A stretch of DNA of 64,000 nt from Siphonodentalium dalli (taxonomy: Eukaryota; Mollusca; Scaphopoda; Gadilida; Siphonodentaliidae): the NCBI GenBank assembly GCA_032622095.1, contig CP136064.1, forward strand, positions 2,910,280-2,974,279, in the 5' to 3' direction. The notes beneath the pieces were generated by a model. It saw only the letters and a list, made by a program, of their open reading frames with translations. It searched no databases and had not been told where the DNA came from. Position 1 is the stretch's first letter. Every line of letters begins with the position of its first letter. The translations under genes and the position numbers were made by a program. Below, one piece after another: positions 23,688 to 35,750 of this stretch.

Positions 23688-24126
23688 AGGTACTCAATCC
23701 AAATTAACCCTCGCAGATTATTATTTCCTTGACTTCGGAGGTGAAAAATATTTGATTCAAGTCGAGGAACCCACAACATCAAAGCTCATAGTGATCAGAT
23801 ACCGATTTTTAAAATCTTATCATTTAAATTTTTTAGTGGCCCAGCAAACAGCAGACGAGAATACTTTTTCTGACCAAATTGCAGATGAAGATGGATAATT
23901 CTAAAATCAACTGTTTTTTTGTGTGTGTGTCAGATGTTTGACAAATCAGCAATATTCGTTGAGCAAAAAGTTGATAAATTACAAGTTTTTGTCAATTTTA
24001 TGCTATAATTGACTGCAGTTTTTTTTTAGCAATTAATCGATTCTGTCAACTGAAGCGGCATTTCAAAAAATCTTCTTGTTGTTGGAATCTGATGATATGG
24101 GGACTATTGATTCGGATTGAGGACCT
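23688..24126. mobile_element. Complete TTAA-flanked MITE, 439 bp
   Basis: TIR AGGTACTCAATCC / GGATTGAGGACCT (12 of 13 match), flanked by TTAA on both sides (23684-23687 and 24127-24130). TTAA targets are used by piggyBac and Kolobok transposases. The ends differ from the piggyBac copy at 33312-35722. No ORF. Confidence 0.8.
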
Positions 24127-24301
24127 TTAAGGGAAAAATATCTTTATTGGATAAATTTACATATAATACTGAATACAATTTTTATGAAAACGGCCCGGGT
24201 TACGTGGATGGGGCACAATGACTCAATGAGACATAATTTATGGCCTGTGGTAGGATCCAACTTCAGTAGATGATAGGCACTTCAAAAATGAATGAGATAA
24301 T

Positions 24302-24556
24302 TTGCCAAATGACTATTGTTTTGGGGCTGGAGTGGATAAATATTTTAGATCAAACAAACTGATGTCATTGTGCAATAGTGATATGTTTGGTGCATTTCCT
24401 ATATGGTTACTACTTAGGGGTGACCCCTTCTGTGAAGTAGATGATAAGAAACAAGTATTAAGGGTGGTCCCAGCTCGAGATTGCATGCTTGTTCGTGACT
24501 TTTGTGAGCTTTTATCGTACTCTCAGATGTCTAATCATTGTGATGGTCAACAATAG
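24302..24556 (+). other. Unrecognised 84-codon ORF
   Basis: An open frame follows the MITE, starting MPNDYCFGAGVDKYF and containing LVRDFCELLSYSQMSN. No domain or motif is recognised and no splice or promoter context supports it. It could be an exon of an unknown gene, a transposon remnant, or chance. Confidence 0.15.
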
Positions 24557-24629
24557 TGATAGCGGAGACCTAGACTGAAATTAACAATATTGATGGAAAT
24601 TTAATTCTATTTCAATTTAATTCTATATA

Positions 24630-25024
24630 CTCTTGAGTGCCTAATAAACGTACAGGGTGGAATAATAGTACAGGTTGGAAAAATGTCGCGTAACTGAGTA
24701 ATAGTACAGGGCGGAATAAACGTACAGACTGGAAATATTAGTACCATACATCCCAACAAAACGCACCATCTGACTGGTTTACTGATGCCATGTGACAGAA
24801 ATAGTTTCGATGGATAGCCAGGTCTGTGAATCTACAGTGTGCTGATCACTGTCAACAATCAGAGTTCATTTATCTATGAATAACACAATTTAAGATTGGT
24901 GAATTATTTCTGTTGGTTAATTTAATAAACGTACACTCGTACAGGACCAAATAACGATCGTACAGGTGGGAATTTTACCTCGATTTTAATAATCGTACAT
25001 GTATGTTTATTAGGCACTCAAGAA
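24630..25024. mobile_element. CTCTYGGGCTCC-family element, copy 2 (395 bp)
   Basis: Flanked by TA. Ends ctcttgagtgcctaataaac and the complement ending 'ggcactcaagaa'. Subterminal 'aataatagtacagg' and 'aataaacgtacag' motifs repeat at both sides. The left portion (to about 24780) is nearly the same as copy 5 at 38319. Confidence 0.85.
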
Positions 25025-25026
25025 TA

Positions 25027-26986
25027 TGTCTCTTTGCCAAAAAACTTAATGATCGTTGAGAATTTTATCTAAAATTACTAATCATGCGACACATGCTGAC
25101 ACTATTGGTTAATAGGCATCTGATAGTATATGAACATTTTAATAATTGCCCGGGAGGAATGGCATTATTCTTGACAGGCATAGATACATAGATGTTCATG
25201 GCATGGTCTGAGAAAATGCTACTAGATTAAACTTTTATATGATTGCCTCATTACTACATTAGTCATGTACATGTATAACTAGAAGGTCGTGACAGTTCAA
25301 CTAAGTTGGCCTGGAATTATTATGTTTAGCATACATATTATTCCAATCCCAATGTGTCAAGTCGACAATAGCAAGTACGCAGGGCTATATTTAATAATTT
25401 TTCCACAAATAGCCACTAGTTAATATATATATGCTAGCCATGCTGATCAAGCTCCCGCTTTATGCTTAAGGTTTAAATCGAGAACACAGTGTTAAAATCA
25501 TGAATTATTTAATATGTGAGAATGCTAAAACTAATCACCGTGCAATATAATTATTAAATTTAACTTGATGTGTCCATCACAGGAAACAGAATTCATACAC
25601 ACAGATGGAAGTTGGCCCGGAAGCATATCCTCTCACCAGTCACTGCATGAACTATGCAGTGTGTCGAGACCAAGTGGGATTGGGAGATGTTCTTCTTTTC
25701 CTTCACTCAACAAGAAGATAAATGACTCACTTTGTTAGTCACCAATTCACTGGGCTTCACATGTTTGTTACATCTTTGTGTCGAGTCTGTCGACTGTATA
25801 TGGCTAGAATTGTATTTTGACCTGAGTCACATTTACAGTGAGTGGGTGAGGCTGAAGTCGTTGATAAATAATTTAGTAATCTGTATTCACTAAATTGACT
25901 AATACAATCCTAATATTATTAGATTAGTAAGCCACATGAACGCTTTCACCGATTACTGCGTCCACAAGTTCCAGCTACGCGCTACGTTCAACGGTTCATG
26001 ACTGAACTATACTGTCTATACTACACTATAGTAAATAGGTTGTGATTAGTTATTACTGTTCAATTTCCCACACAAGACACTTATGATATTTTGTTTATCC
26101 TCCGACTCGAATACTAAGAAATTTTGCAAAATATTCAACTCAGAAGGTGAATTTAACAAGAGTTCCTCCATTGGAAATGGCGGCCCGGCACATACATGCG
26201 GCAATGCCAACGTGACGTACATAACATAATCAATATGCAAAGCGGTGGTGGCATTAACACCTGTAAAACAAAGTAAGCTGCACCAAGAACAATATATGTG
26301 CATTGATTACCCTATGACTGTTGTATTCGGATCATTGCGACCCAGAAGATGTTGATTCATTGGGTCCGGCTTTCTGTAGAACTAATGAATATTTAATGAG
26401 AAATAGTTCTACTAGGAAAAAATTAAGTTCTGTAACCAGGCACATAACACTCCTACTGGGTACATACACACTCATGTTACGTCAGGCTTATAATTTTCAG
26501 GGTGGATGCGGTGAGAGGTGGATAAACTATAATACATAATGGAATTTTCTTTCCATACAGTCTCGAGAACCGAAACCTAATAAGAACCGAAACCTAAAAA
26601 GAAACGTACTGTATGTGAAGTTCGTTTATAACAAGAGGCGTTCACCTGAGGACTCCACTAGCTGGCTATTATTTTCCGATTCCCAACATTTTAAACACCT
26701 ATTTTCGGCTTGGTCTTAGTAAACATTTTCCAAATTATATAATTCACGCTTCCTAATGTTATCAAGCTATGCTGACAATCAAACATAAATTATTATTTTG
26801 TAGACTACTGTATCAGTATAATGTTTGCAAACTATCTGGGAAAGATCACTTATAAAGAGCGTTTCATTTGTATTTACATTTTATTTACACTTATCTCTAT
26901 ACAATTCATATTAGAATTGGGTCATTTTCCAGTTTAATCCCTTCATACACTGATAATGCAATTCGGGGTCCAGCCCTATATATGTA
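25027..26986. other. Long stretch without a recognisable gene
   Basis: Only short ORFs without domain signatures are present. A segment at about 25930-26020 ('gaacgctttcaccgattactg', 'ttcatgactgaact') resembles pieces at 1660 and 11790 and is probably repeat-derived. Nothing else is supported. Confidence 0.4.
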
Positions 26987-28031
26987 CTCTCAGGCTCCAA
27001 ATAAACGTGCAGACCCAAATAATAGTGCAGGGGGGGACTTTCATTGAAAATTAATAAACGTGCAGACCCAAATAATAGTGCAGGGGGGGATTTCCAGCAA
27101 ATGTTTATAAAATTAACAGTGAGGACGTGAAATTTTTATATTTTATACATAACTCGGCAAGCTTTTTCTTCTCCGCAATATTATATATATATTATTTTTT
27201 TTTGACAAAAAGTGTCCGCCATGTTTAAATTCTCACGGGGAAAGAACAACAATTTTTACAGAAATTCCCGAAAGACAGTGCGTAAAGAAGCCCCAAAGTT
27301 TTATTCTACATCCATTTTTAATTATAGACTAAGCTTCCCAACTATAAAGTAACATTTTATTACACTTTCAATGATCAAAATATTTTATAAACCTCTCATA
27401 AAATTGTTGGATTATGGTTTTATTGAGATCATTAAAACGAAAATATCTGGTGCCTAAATGGAGCCCCACACTGCCACAGTAAAAACTGTATTCCGGTAAG
27501 CACGTGGTGCTTCCCCCTTAATAATGAGATAATCCTAATGAAAACGTGCGCAAACATCATGGATACACGGCTTAATCGGAAACCGATGGGTCCACTTTTA
27601 AAGGCATGCGGGGAGGGGAAATGTGTATTCTGGAAGAACATGGTGCGTCCCCCTGATAATGAGATAATCCTAACAATCACGTGCACGAAAGTAATGGATA
27701 CACGGCTTACTAGTCGGATGCGACCACTTTCAAATGAATGCAGGGAGGTAAACACCTGGCTCGCCCTGCTATTTTCATTTTTGGGAATTCCTCTCAAGCG
27801 AGCGACGTATTTACTATAATAACTGTCAAACTGTTTCCCTAAATTTGAAGTGAAAATATGTTTTACGGTGGTATAACTATCACTTTGTTGATGAATTAGA
27901 AGGTTCACTTTTGGTACAAATTATTTTACTGAAAAATAAATAAACGTGCAGACCCAATTAAGCAGCGTACAGGGGGGAATTTTCCATCTGAAATAATAAA
28001 CGTGCATGCACGTTTATTTGGAGCCCGAGAG
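26987..28031. mobile_element. CTCTYGGGCTCC-family element, copy 3 (1045 bp)
   Basis: TA flanks (26985-26986 and 28032-28033); the ends are ctctcaggctcc and ggagcccgagag. The left side has two units of 'aataaacgtgcagacccaaa' followed by 'taatagtgcagggggg'; the right side has inverted equivalents. The interior (27480-27790) carries a ~135 bp tandem repeat. It is one of the longest copies but has no transposase. Confidence 0.85.
27480..27790 (+). repeat. ~135 bp tandem repeat, about 2.3 units
   Basis: 'aatgagataatcctaa' occurs at 27523 and 27658, and 'atggatacacggctta' also occurs twice, giving a period of about 135 bp. It produces long open frames on both strands (27432-27908 minus, 27538-27819 plus), which are not taken as genes. 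Confidence 0.75.
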
Positions 28032-28033
28032 TA

Positions 28034-29911
28034 ACAGTCCTATTTTAATTCCAATTGTTGTTATCCCATATTTATGGTAAGCGCATTACTATTCGTACAA
28101 TTATCAACGATATGAGCATAGCTAAATTTATCATCTGGCAGTACTAGTACAGCCAATGTATAAGCATACACTTTTATTTACAAATAAGGAATTTTCCTGG
28201 TAGTGCAATCAGGAAAGTCTGTGTGTACGTTTTTACAATAATTCGTGTATAGTATACATTTTGTGTGTATTGCTTGGTGTGTGGCCCTCGTGGTATTTCT
28301 ATCCCTATGATTTAAGCTTGCTGAACGGTTTGACTGGTACTTATTCTACATTTATGTTGACATTCAAAATTGTCCATGTGGCGCTTGGGAATGTGTACCT
28401 ATATATAGGTTTATTACATACATCTGTCCATGTTACTGAAGACAGGTTTACCCCTGTACTCTACGGTGTTCCCGCCTCGCCGACCAGAACGAGAACAATT
28501 TTGTAGATATGAACCTGGAAATTGCAAAATCATAACATCTAGTGGATTAACACCAGGCAAATTCACGCCCTATATTGTTTTTCACAAATTCATTATCAGT
28601 TTTGACGAGCCACTGAATGTGGATAGACCAGGACATACCGGGTCGACCATGGTTCGGTCTGGTGGGAGAACGTTTTGAAATCTGAACATGAAAATTTATC
28701 AATTATAGACTTTCCTCAAGCTTTACATTTGTTGGATATTTCCAACATAACTGTTGGCCATATAGCCCGAATTCTTTCTACCAAAAGTAGGTATATTTGC
28801 AAATGTTGGTCAAAAACTATAAAAAAAATCCCCACTAATACATTTTTGGAAAATCATACGGAATGACAGAATAATTTCAATGTATGTTTGGTGTGTTAGG
28901 TATATATAATTTCCAACTGTTAAACAATTTGACAGAAGTTGGGGTGAAACACCCCAACCCTCTCGCCACGTCCCTATCGACCTATGCGTGGGCATAAATA
29001 CACCGTGAATGTGTTACACGATTGAATACAACCGTTCAGTTATTATATCTTATGTGGTGACTGATTTCTCATTTTAATATAGATATTTGACATTTGAACG
29101 GACATGGCGCATTTGAACCTCAAGACTGTTGTATATTTGTAGTGGCCGATAGTGACACAAAATACTGATATACACACCTCATACTCGGCACAATCTTACC
29201 GTCGTCAGAGCGACTTTTATTTGTTTTCTTTGTTTGGCATACAAGTGAACCAAACCTGAACGCTCTTTATTCAAACCATATAATGAATATTGTACCATTA
29301 AACACCCTTTATATCTAACAAAGTTTAATTTTTCTACCTATACATCCGGATTTAGACCCAGACAAATATCCGAGTTCTTGGGATAAATATTCCCTTGCCA
29401 GACCCTTCGAAAGATTCCAACCAAGTATCAATTATATGACTATATATTCCCCAACTAATATAAGTAAGGGGCAATTTCGGTCTTATATCTGACTAAAAGT
29501 ACATGCATGTAGGACATTCTTGGACCCTGTGTCTAAAACAACATATTTTACACCGAATAATGGTTGGATTATTAAATTAGCGTAATTGTATATTTGTGCT
29601 ATCATAACATATTTTCTCAGCCTGAAAATTCCATCTGTTCTAGACGAAACTAGAACGGTCTGGGAAATTACTAATGAAAGCCAATTATTGAAAATGTTAC
29701 CAAAATGAGTCCACGAAAGACGCCAATCCATTCCACTTTGGCCTCGTCCCAGGTGAATGCAATTCATTATCCTCGCAGAGGTCCATCATATGACCATATA
29801 GCATCAAGTATAACGTGGAATGCGGATAACAATTTCTCTATCATATATATTTTGCTGCAATTGGCTCACCATACATTACCCGTTGATATGCTTAATTCTA
29901 CCCGTAAAACA
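28034..29911. other. Long stretch without a recognisable gene
   Basis: The ORFs here (largest 94 codons, 29483-29767 minus) have no recognisable motif. No inverted or tandem structure was found. Part may be intronic or intergenic host DNA. Confidence 0.35.
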
Positions 29912-29992
29912 GTTTGCGATTTCAAAACGTGTACCGGTACGGGTAGCTACCAGTACCCGTACCGGTACCCGTACCCGTTTGAAATCGCAAAC
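29912..29992. repeat. 81 bp hairpin with a GTACCG core
   Basis: GTTTGCGATTTC (29912) is mirrored by GAAATCGCAAAC (ending 29992). The middle is built from gtaccg, cgtacc and tagctacc units that are themselves self-complementary, including 'gtaccggtac'. A long, strongly folded stem would form. Confidence 0.85.
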
Positions 29993-30124
29993 TCGCTAAT
30001 GACGAGGGAATACGAATATACTACAACAACAATGGCGGCACTTCTGTTTTTTCGTGAATTGACGATATTTGCAAGGAAATGGTTTACTTGTTTAAGCTAA
30101 TTCCATAGTCGCGAATTCCTAATT

Positions 30125-30250
30125 ACAAAAAAATAAAATGAAATCGGAGGAAATTTTTGAAAAACGATAAAATGGAATTTGGTGGCAGGTTTTGAGTAGG
30201 GGCGGGCGGGTTACCCTAAACACAGGTATTCTTCGTGTTGGCCTAATTTG
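30125..30250 (-). repeat. Fragment of the 39868-41820 element family, reversed
   Basis: On the minus strand it reads 'ttaggccaacac', 'gtgtttagggtaacccgcc' and 'ctcaaaacct', matching the end of the larger element. Confidence 0.5.
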
Positions 30251-30299
30251 TCTAAAATATTCATTCTAAAATTCGTAAGCGGTTCTAATACTTCTATCA

Positions 30300-30740
30300 A
30301 TCTATGTCATCTACATCTACATCTACTTGATACTCCATCGCCCTCAATGTGATGAGGATTATGTGGAGGTCCAGGTGCTACCACGGCCGAGTAACTTTAT
30401 AACCCTGTGGTGACTCCAGTAGCGTTCTTTAATGTGCACACACCGAGGCGTGTACACGGGTCAGCCATTAATGTCCGCGCCCGATCGGACAGCGTACTGC
30501 ACCCACGACAACATACCTGGACAAGTGTTGTAATGGGGGGGAAGTCCGCATTTTGCATTCGGATCTTGATTCAGTGATCTCGAATGAGACTTTTCAGCCT
30601 GACAAACTTGGTATCTGACCGAGTTCTGAGTTTTGTCAGAATACCCTGACCAGGTTGCGATCCCCGGTCCGATAGCACGAGAGACCAGTACGCTACCTCT
30701 CGCCCTCGGCCACCGACTTCCCAATCCAGACGTACTTCTA
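30300..30740 (-). repeat. Dispersed repeat with tRNA-like (SINE-like) segment
   Basis: On the minus strand about 30640-30720 contains TAGCGTACTGG, close to a tRNA A box, and 32 bases later GGATCGCAACC, a partial B-box match (8 of 11). The rest includes 'cgaggcgtgtacacggg' on the plus strand. The box spacing is shorter than in a real tRNA gene, so this is at best a SINE-like or otherwise repeated sequence. Confidence 0.35.
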
Positions 30741-30749
30741 CACATAGCT

Positions 30750-31427
30750 CAAAAGAGGAAAACGAGCAAGATCTCAAAAAATATATTACGGACAGTCGGA
30801 TACTCTATTAAAAGATGAGAGTCTATTAAAAAAACTTGTTGAAAGCTTGGTTGAAAAAATAGTCGAGCAAATCCTCTCTGATGGAAAAACAAAGTCATCA
30901 CTTGCTGAAGCTATTGTTAAAAATGACTCCTTTTCCAAATCGGTTGATGAATCAAATGACAATCCCATTATTAAACGTATTGAGGAACTGGAAAATGAAT
31001 TACTCAGACTGCGTGTTGAAAATTTAGAGCTTAAAGTTAAAGAGAGTGTCAACAACCTTGAATTTGAAGGCTTGAACAATATAATAATAATATACAGCCG
31101 CAGAAACTGCCTACTAATTCATGGCATCCCCAAAACAATGAACGCACAAATGATATTGCTCTCAATGTCTTCAGAAATGGGCTAAATGTTCCAATCCAAG
31201 ATGGGGAAATTGGCCGATCTCACAGACTTGGGAGGAAACCTAACAAAAACAGACCAAGGGCTATCATTGTAAGATTTGTCAAACATGACACAAAACACCA
31301 AATGTTCATGACCAAAAGAGCACTAAAAAACTGCAAGCTCTATGGCGACAACACCAAACTGGCAATAACTGTCAGAGAGCCTATTTTTTTTTGCAAAACG
31401 AGTCAGATTTTCACCGTAAAATGACTG
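30750..31427 (+). pseudogene. LINE ORF1 fragment (coiled coil plus RNA-binding region)
   Basis: Reads KDESLLKKLVESLVEKIVEQ, then SSLAEAIVKND and a coiled-coil-like RIEELENELLRLRVENLELK; after an ataata-containing disruption, RRNCLLIHGIPKT, and after a frameshift EIGRSHRLGRKP, RPRAIIVRFVKHDT and KLAITVREP. This order (N-terminal helix, coiled coil, RRxCLLIHGIP, SHRLG, R.IIVRF) is that of ORF1 proteins of invertebrate non-LTR retrotransposons. No ORF2 follows; the sequence after 31427 is unrelated, so the copy is internally truncated. Confidence 0.75.
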
Positions 31428-31778
31428 TAAATCCTAAGCTAGTTTTGTCAAATTTGGAAGGCGACTTCGTTTTCGCCTTGCGGACATCCGAGGGCGACTT
31501 TGCCAGCCCAAGGGCAGAATTTCGCCCGAGTCGCCCCCTAGTGTGGGGCCTGCTATAGCGTGCATGGCTTAACGCTTGGTACAGCCGTCAGCTAATTTGG
31601 GGTTTATCTTTTGAAATCGGGAGATTTGGTTTCCCGATCGGGAGCACATGAGAAATGACACAAAATCGGGAGACTCCCGCCGAAATCGGGAAAGTAAACA
31701 GGTCTGATTGGGATACCGGTACATATCCTCTGCTGGAAACAGGTGTCCCCAAATTATCTCTGGATTCTTCCCTGAAAA

Positions 31779-31922
31779 GTATCTCAAACTTGTTCTATTT
31801 TATACGTAATTTATCAAACTCGTCCACTAGAATCTATTTGAGCCTGGTAAACCTCGGCTCAAATCGAATTTAGAGAACTCGGTTGATAAATTCCATATAA
31901 AATAGTAACTCGTTTGAGATCC
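31779..31922. repeat. Palindromic MITE, copy 2 (144 bp)
   Basis: Arms 'atctcaaacttgttctattt' and its complement ending 'aactcgtttgagat', with 'gataaattccatataaaata' near the right end. Same family as 55562-55707 and the half copy at 14507. Confidence 0.8.
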
Positions 31923-31952
31923 TCTATTTATATATTAGTATTGCTTAGACCT

Positions 31953-32046
31953 TTCAACTTTCCCCATTCCTAATGGCTCCATTGACTGTAACATATGAAA
32001 TTATTCCCTTTACATGTTGAGCTACAGTGTCATTGACACTTTCATT
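31953..32046 (+). repeat. Solo right end of tandem-core family A
   Basis: Shares 'ctccattgactgtaa', 'aaattattccctttac' and 'gagctacagtgtcattgaca' with 58265-58346, and in reverse with 192-300. All three copies end at the same point after 'gacactttcattt'. No array monomers lie beside this copy. Confidence 0.75.
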
Positions 32047-32391
32047 TTAAACAAATTTTGAGAACAAATTGACAGATGGGTTGTCAGATCTGAATGAAAT
32101 TTGTATGGAGGTTTGCCACAATGAATGCTTTTAATGGAATGCCAAATGGTATTGTTTGCATTTCCAATTTGTCTCAGTTATCGACCTTAATTTTTTCGCC
32201 GGCTTGATTAAACTCAAACAAATATGAACCAATTTTGAAATTCTTTGGTATTCATGCATGTTTTATTTAGTTATCGCAGGCCAGATTGAGACATCTAAGG
32301 AACTAAGCCACATCATACAATTAATAAACATCGCGTGCACCTTGGCAAGGCAGGTGCATTTGTTTTTCCCTGTTTTTTGAGAAGGTGAATT

Positions 32392-33237
32392 CACCCCATG
32401 CATCCGGATATGCTCGTAGCGGAAGACATGCTCGTGGCGGAATAACCACATGGCCCGCGATTTGCACACCGTTCACGGTTAGACACATGCTGCACCGAAA
32501 CCAACACATACTCTTGGGCTCTAAATAAACATGCATGCACGTTTATTATTTTCTTGGGAGATTTCCCCCCTGCACGGTGCTTATTTGGGTCTGCACGTTT
32601 ATTAATTTTGAGGCTATGAAAAAAGAAATCATTACAAACTCAAGATTTCTACATGATTCTGATATCAAAATGATGAGCCTACCGGGTATAACTTTATGCA
32701 TGTACATATTCAAGTATATGACATATATGTGAACATTTAAATATTGAACAAAACACCACATGCCACATACTATAATGTTGATTCTTATAACTGACCTTAC
32801 TATAAAAATAATTGTTTACCACAGTTATGTTGATGTTTTGCTCAGAGTTCCCCCTGTACTATTATTTGGGTCTGCACTTTTATTAACTTTAAATGGAATT
32901 TCCTCCCTGCACTATTATTTGGGCCTGCACTTTTATTTGGAGCCCGAGAGTACCAGTGGTTGACGGTGGTGGTACTATTTGTGGCTATAATTTACCCAAC
33001 TTCTTTAAACATGGATGCAGTTTAATCCTATTTTACCAGGAAGTTAGGCCAAAAATTGTGGCTCATTTCTGTAGACCGATTATCGCTGTCAACGTTTAAA
33101 AAAAAATCAAGGTAAAATAAACTGTGTTTTTATGAAATAACTTACGACAACTAAAGACGATGTGCAAATCGCGGGCCATGTGGTTATTCCGCTACGAGCA
33201 TGTCTTCCGCTACGAGCATATCCGGATGCATGGGGTG
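32392..33237. mobile_element. 846 bp TIR element with 5-bp TSD
   Basis: The TIR starts CACCCCATGCATCCGG and the inverted arms run about 80 bp (to 32474 and from 33163), nearly identical, with 'atgctcgtagcggaa' repeated inside each arm. GAATT flanks both ends (32387-32391 and 33238-33242). Element 32511-32950 is nested inside. Superfamily unassigned; no ORF. Confidence 0.8.
32511..32950. mobile_element. CTCTYGGGCTCC-family element, copy 4 (440 bp)
   Basis: TA on both sides (32509-32510 and 32951-32952); ends ctcttgggctct and ggagcccgagag. Subterminal 'ctgcacgtttattaa', 'ctgcacttttatt' and 'actattatttgggtc' motifs are repeated. Nested in the 32392-33237 element. Confidence 0.9.
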
Positions 33238-33515
33238 GAATTAGCACACGGTAGTTGGTTGGAAAACTATTGGAAGCCATAGTTTTTGAGATGTAGCGTA
33301 CGGATTGTTAACCCTTTGAACCTGAGCGGCGGAAAACCGGCCGCAGCGTGAACCTCCAAATACCCCAGCGGCCGGTATATTGAACCGTCCAGTATAGTGA
33401 CCGCCACGTGTGTATTGTTTATAAGCATTGTCGCGGTCGTCTGCTTCTCCAATAATTATGTTTTTGTTTGTCTTGTTGCTATTGAGTTTAAACACACAAC
33501 ATCATGAATTATGAA

Positions 33516-35175
33516 GACTGAAACATTTTCGGTGGACGAGGTGGTCCGGCAAATTTTGGAATCGGACGCGGAAGATTTAGATCTATGATGACTACGACAG
33601 AAATGTTGCGAGTTAGAATGGGAGAATGAAAGCACAGTGACACTGGGAGAGATTCAGACGCCAGTCGCTCCAGCAGCGGCTGGTGTTGTTTCAAGTACCG
33701 ATACGACAAGAGGTCAATGTATGGTAGGGCTGGGCGATATTGGCCCCAAAAAATATCGCGATATTATGGTGACAACATCGCGATACACGATATTATCGCG
33801 ATATTATTTTGGTATATTACAATTGGTAAGTACAATGTACAATATATGCAATATTTCATGAATAAAGTTTGCACAATACATCCCTACGTTTTATTTACGA
33901 TTTGTGGGTCATGAGAGGTCGAGTAAATGTGTATTGAACAATTATCAGCAACATTACAGTATACATGTATATAATGACCACTCGTCTGCAACAATTGACA
34001 GTTTGCCGACGGAGAAACAATAACTTTGAAACAAAGGGATATAATCATATTACACGGCCCACGTGCGTTTTCGCATACAGTTTTTAGAGTTATATCCCTT
34101 TGACCATAGCGCTCAACACCATGCACACGTTAAGCACCGCATTCGGTTTCATATTTCCATTTTATTAATTTGTGAGGAATTGGTTGTTTGTGAGACTATT
34201 TATCAGTGGTAATTGGTAGTTTGTTGCACCGTGGGACTTTAATGTCCATATACGGCAGCCCTGAGAATTAGCGACGACAATGCCACAATGGGCAGTGCCA
34301 AGGCAAAAGCCGACGTGAAATGAATTTGCGTCGGCATTTTTTTAGCTGAGGAAAATAAATATAGACAATCATGTTCAATTAGTTTGTGAATTTGACATTT
34401 GTTGAAGCGATAGCAATGCCATGATCCGTACGGCACATGTCCACAAAATTATTTTACTCGCAATTTGCACACATTGAGACGATCAGCTAGACTGAGTGTT
34501 GTCAATATAAAATCTGACATCGTAATTCGTCTCCAAGCAACCGGTTACGGTTGATAGAGCAAGCTTCACCAACTTGATAGGAGGTCATTGTGCCAGTCGC
34601 ATGCGCGCGACATACCAATCTCACAGTGTAGCCAAATGATGCTACTAGTATATCTTTGATGTTTCCGACGAAGCATATACAACTTGACAAGCACGTGCTC
34701 CGATGTTTTAAAACGTTTTAAACGTTTTCGACCGCGTATTTCCGGGAAGTTTGGGACTATTACACTAACTTCGCTGTTTGTTGGGACCATGTGATGGGTT
34801 TCAACCTACATGGAGAATATTACAACTTGGGACGGTATTACGATATTTTTATTTCAGACGATATTATTGACGATATCAAAATTAAAACCGGGTATACCCG
34901 ATATATCGTCGTACCGCCCAGCACTAATGTATGGCACAGTTGATGTGTTGCGGATGTGGGCGGAGCTTATGTCGAGGTAGGGGGCGTGGTAATGGGCGTG
35001 GCTTCATATCTGCAATTAGTCACGGTGATCATAATGTCCATACCAGGAAAAGGGACAAAAAATCACTTATTGAACGTACCTTTACACCGAAAGAGAAGCC
35101 GGGACCAAAGAATGTACCAACTTCAATAAGGGTGGACAGTTCACCCCTTGATTACTTAAATTTATTATATTTACA
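33516..35175 (+). pseudogene. piggyBac transposase N-terminal remnant, split by a hAT element
   Basis: Before the insertion the frame reads FSVDEVVRQILESDAEDLDL, an acidic N-terminal stretch like that of piggyBac transposases, then stops and shifts. After the hAT element it resumes at 34931 with RGRGRGNGRG and FTPKEKPGPKNVP, then SSPLDYLNLLY. The pGPK...SPLDYxxLxY pattern opens the DDE_Tnp_1_7 (piggyBac) domain. The catalytic Asp region is absent; after about 35175 the frame is unrelated. Not functional. Confidence 0.7.
33725..34926. mobile_element. Non-autonomous hAT element, 1202 bp, perfect 8-bp TSD
   Basis: TIR TAGGGCTGGGCG at 33725 and its complement CGCCCAGCACTA ending at 34926 (one mismatch). 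ATGTATGG is duplicated exactly at 33717-33724 and 34927-34934. Subterminal 'atatcgcgatat' motifs recur. It inserted inside the piggyBac copy and is related in type, not sequence, to the hAT element at 9515. Confidence 0.92.
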
Positions 35176-35750
35176 ATACTCAGTGGTCCATGTGGACCAT
35201 ACCTGTAAAGTTTCAGACCCGTGGCACCACTTAAACATAACCAACACATGCGCCAAGGCAATGTCTAAATTGGGGCATAATACAATTGAATGCTCAGTGC
35301 AATGATATGGTGTCATTGGATCATTTGGTTTATTAGCTTAGCAACCATTTCTACCCTTAAACAAAAGTTAGGTTCACTCATCTGACCAGATATATATCAA
35401 ATTTCGTAATGGGGCATTGGCTGCATCGAAAACGCCATTTCCTAGGGCTGAAATACGTCGATAAAAGCTATAATTGCATTTTAATTTCAATTTTGGGTAG
35501 TTGCATAGCAACTGTTGCCAGGTAGTGATCCTGTGACAATGTATCTCGATCGTAAAATACTCAGTGGTCCATGGGGAACGTACATGTACAGTTTCAGACA
35601 TGTGACACCACTTTATCATAACCAATACATTGCGCCTAAACACAGTCTACAATAAATAAAAAATAACCCTGGGAGCCCAGGGTCGTGGTGTCGATCGTTG
35701 TGGGGAGCCAGGGTTCAAAGGGTTAACAGACGACAAACCGGCAGTCAACA

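Larger units (their letters stand above)
33312..35722 (+). mobile_element. piggyBac-like element with TTAA TSD, interrupted by a hAT copy
   Basis: Left end TTAA (33308-33311) then CCCTTTGAACC; right end GGTTCAAAGGG then TTAA (35723-35726). This is the standard arrangement of piggyBac-type elements: TTAA target and CCC...GGG termini. Remnants of the transposase N-terminus lie inside. Without the hAT insertion (1202 bp plus TSD) the element is only about 1.2 kb, too short for a full transposase, so it is a deleted, non-autonomous copy. Confidence 0.9.

Noticed and set aside
27432-27908. 158-codon minus-strand ORF
   Set aside because: It overlaps a ~135 bp tandem repeat inside a TIR element and has no domain signature.
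30640-30720. Possible tRNA gene on the minus strand
   Set aside because: A- and B-box-like words are present but their spacing is too short and no acceptor stem pairs; at most SINE-like.
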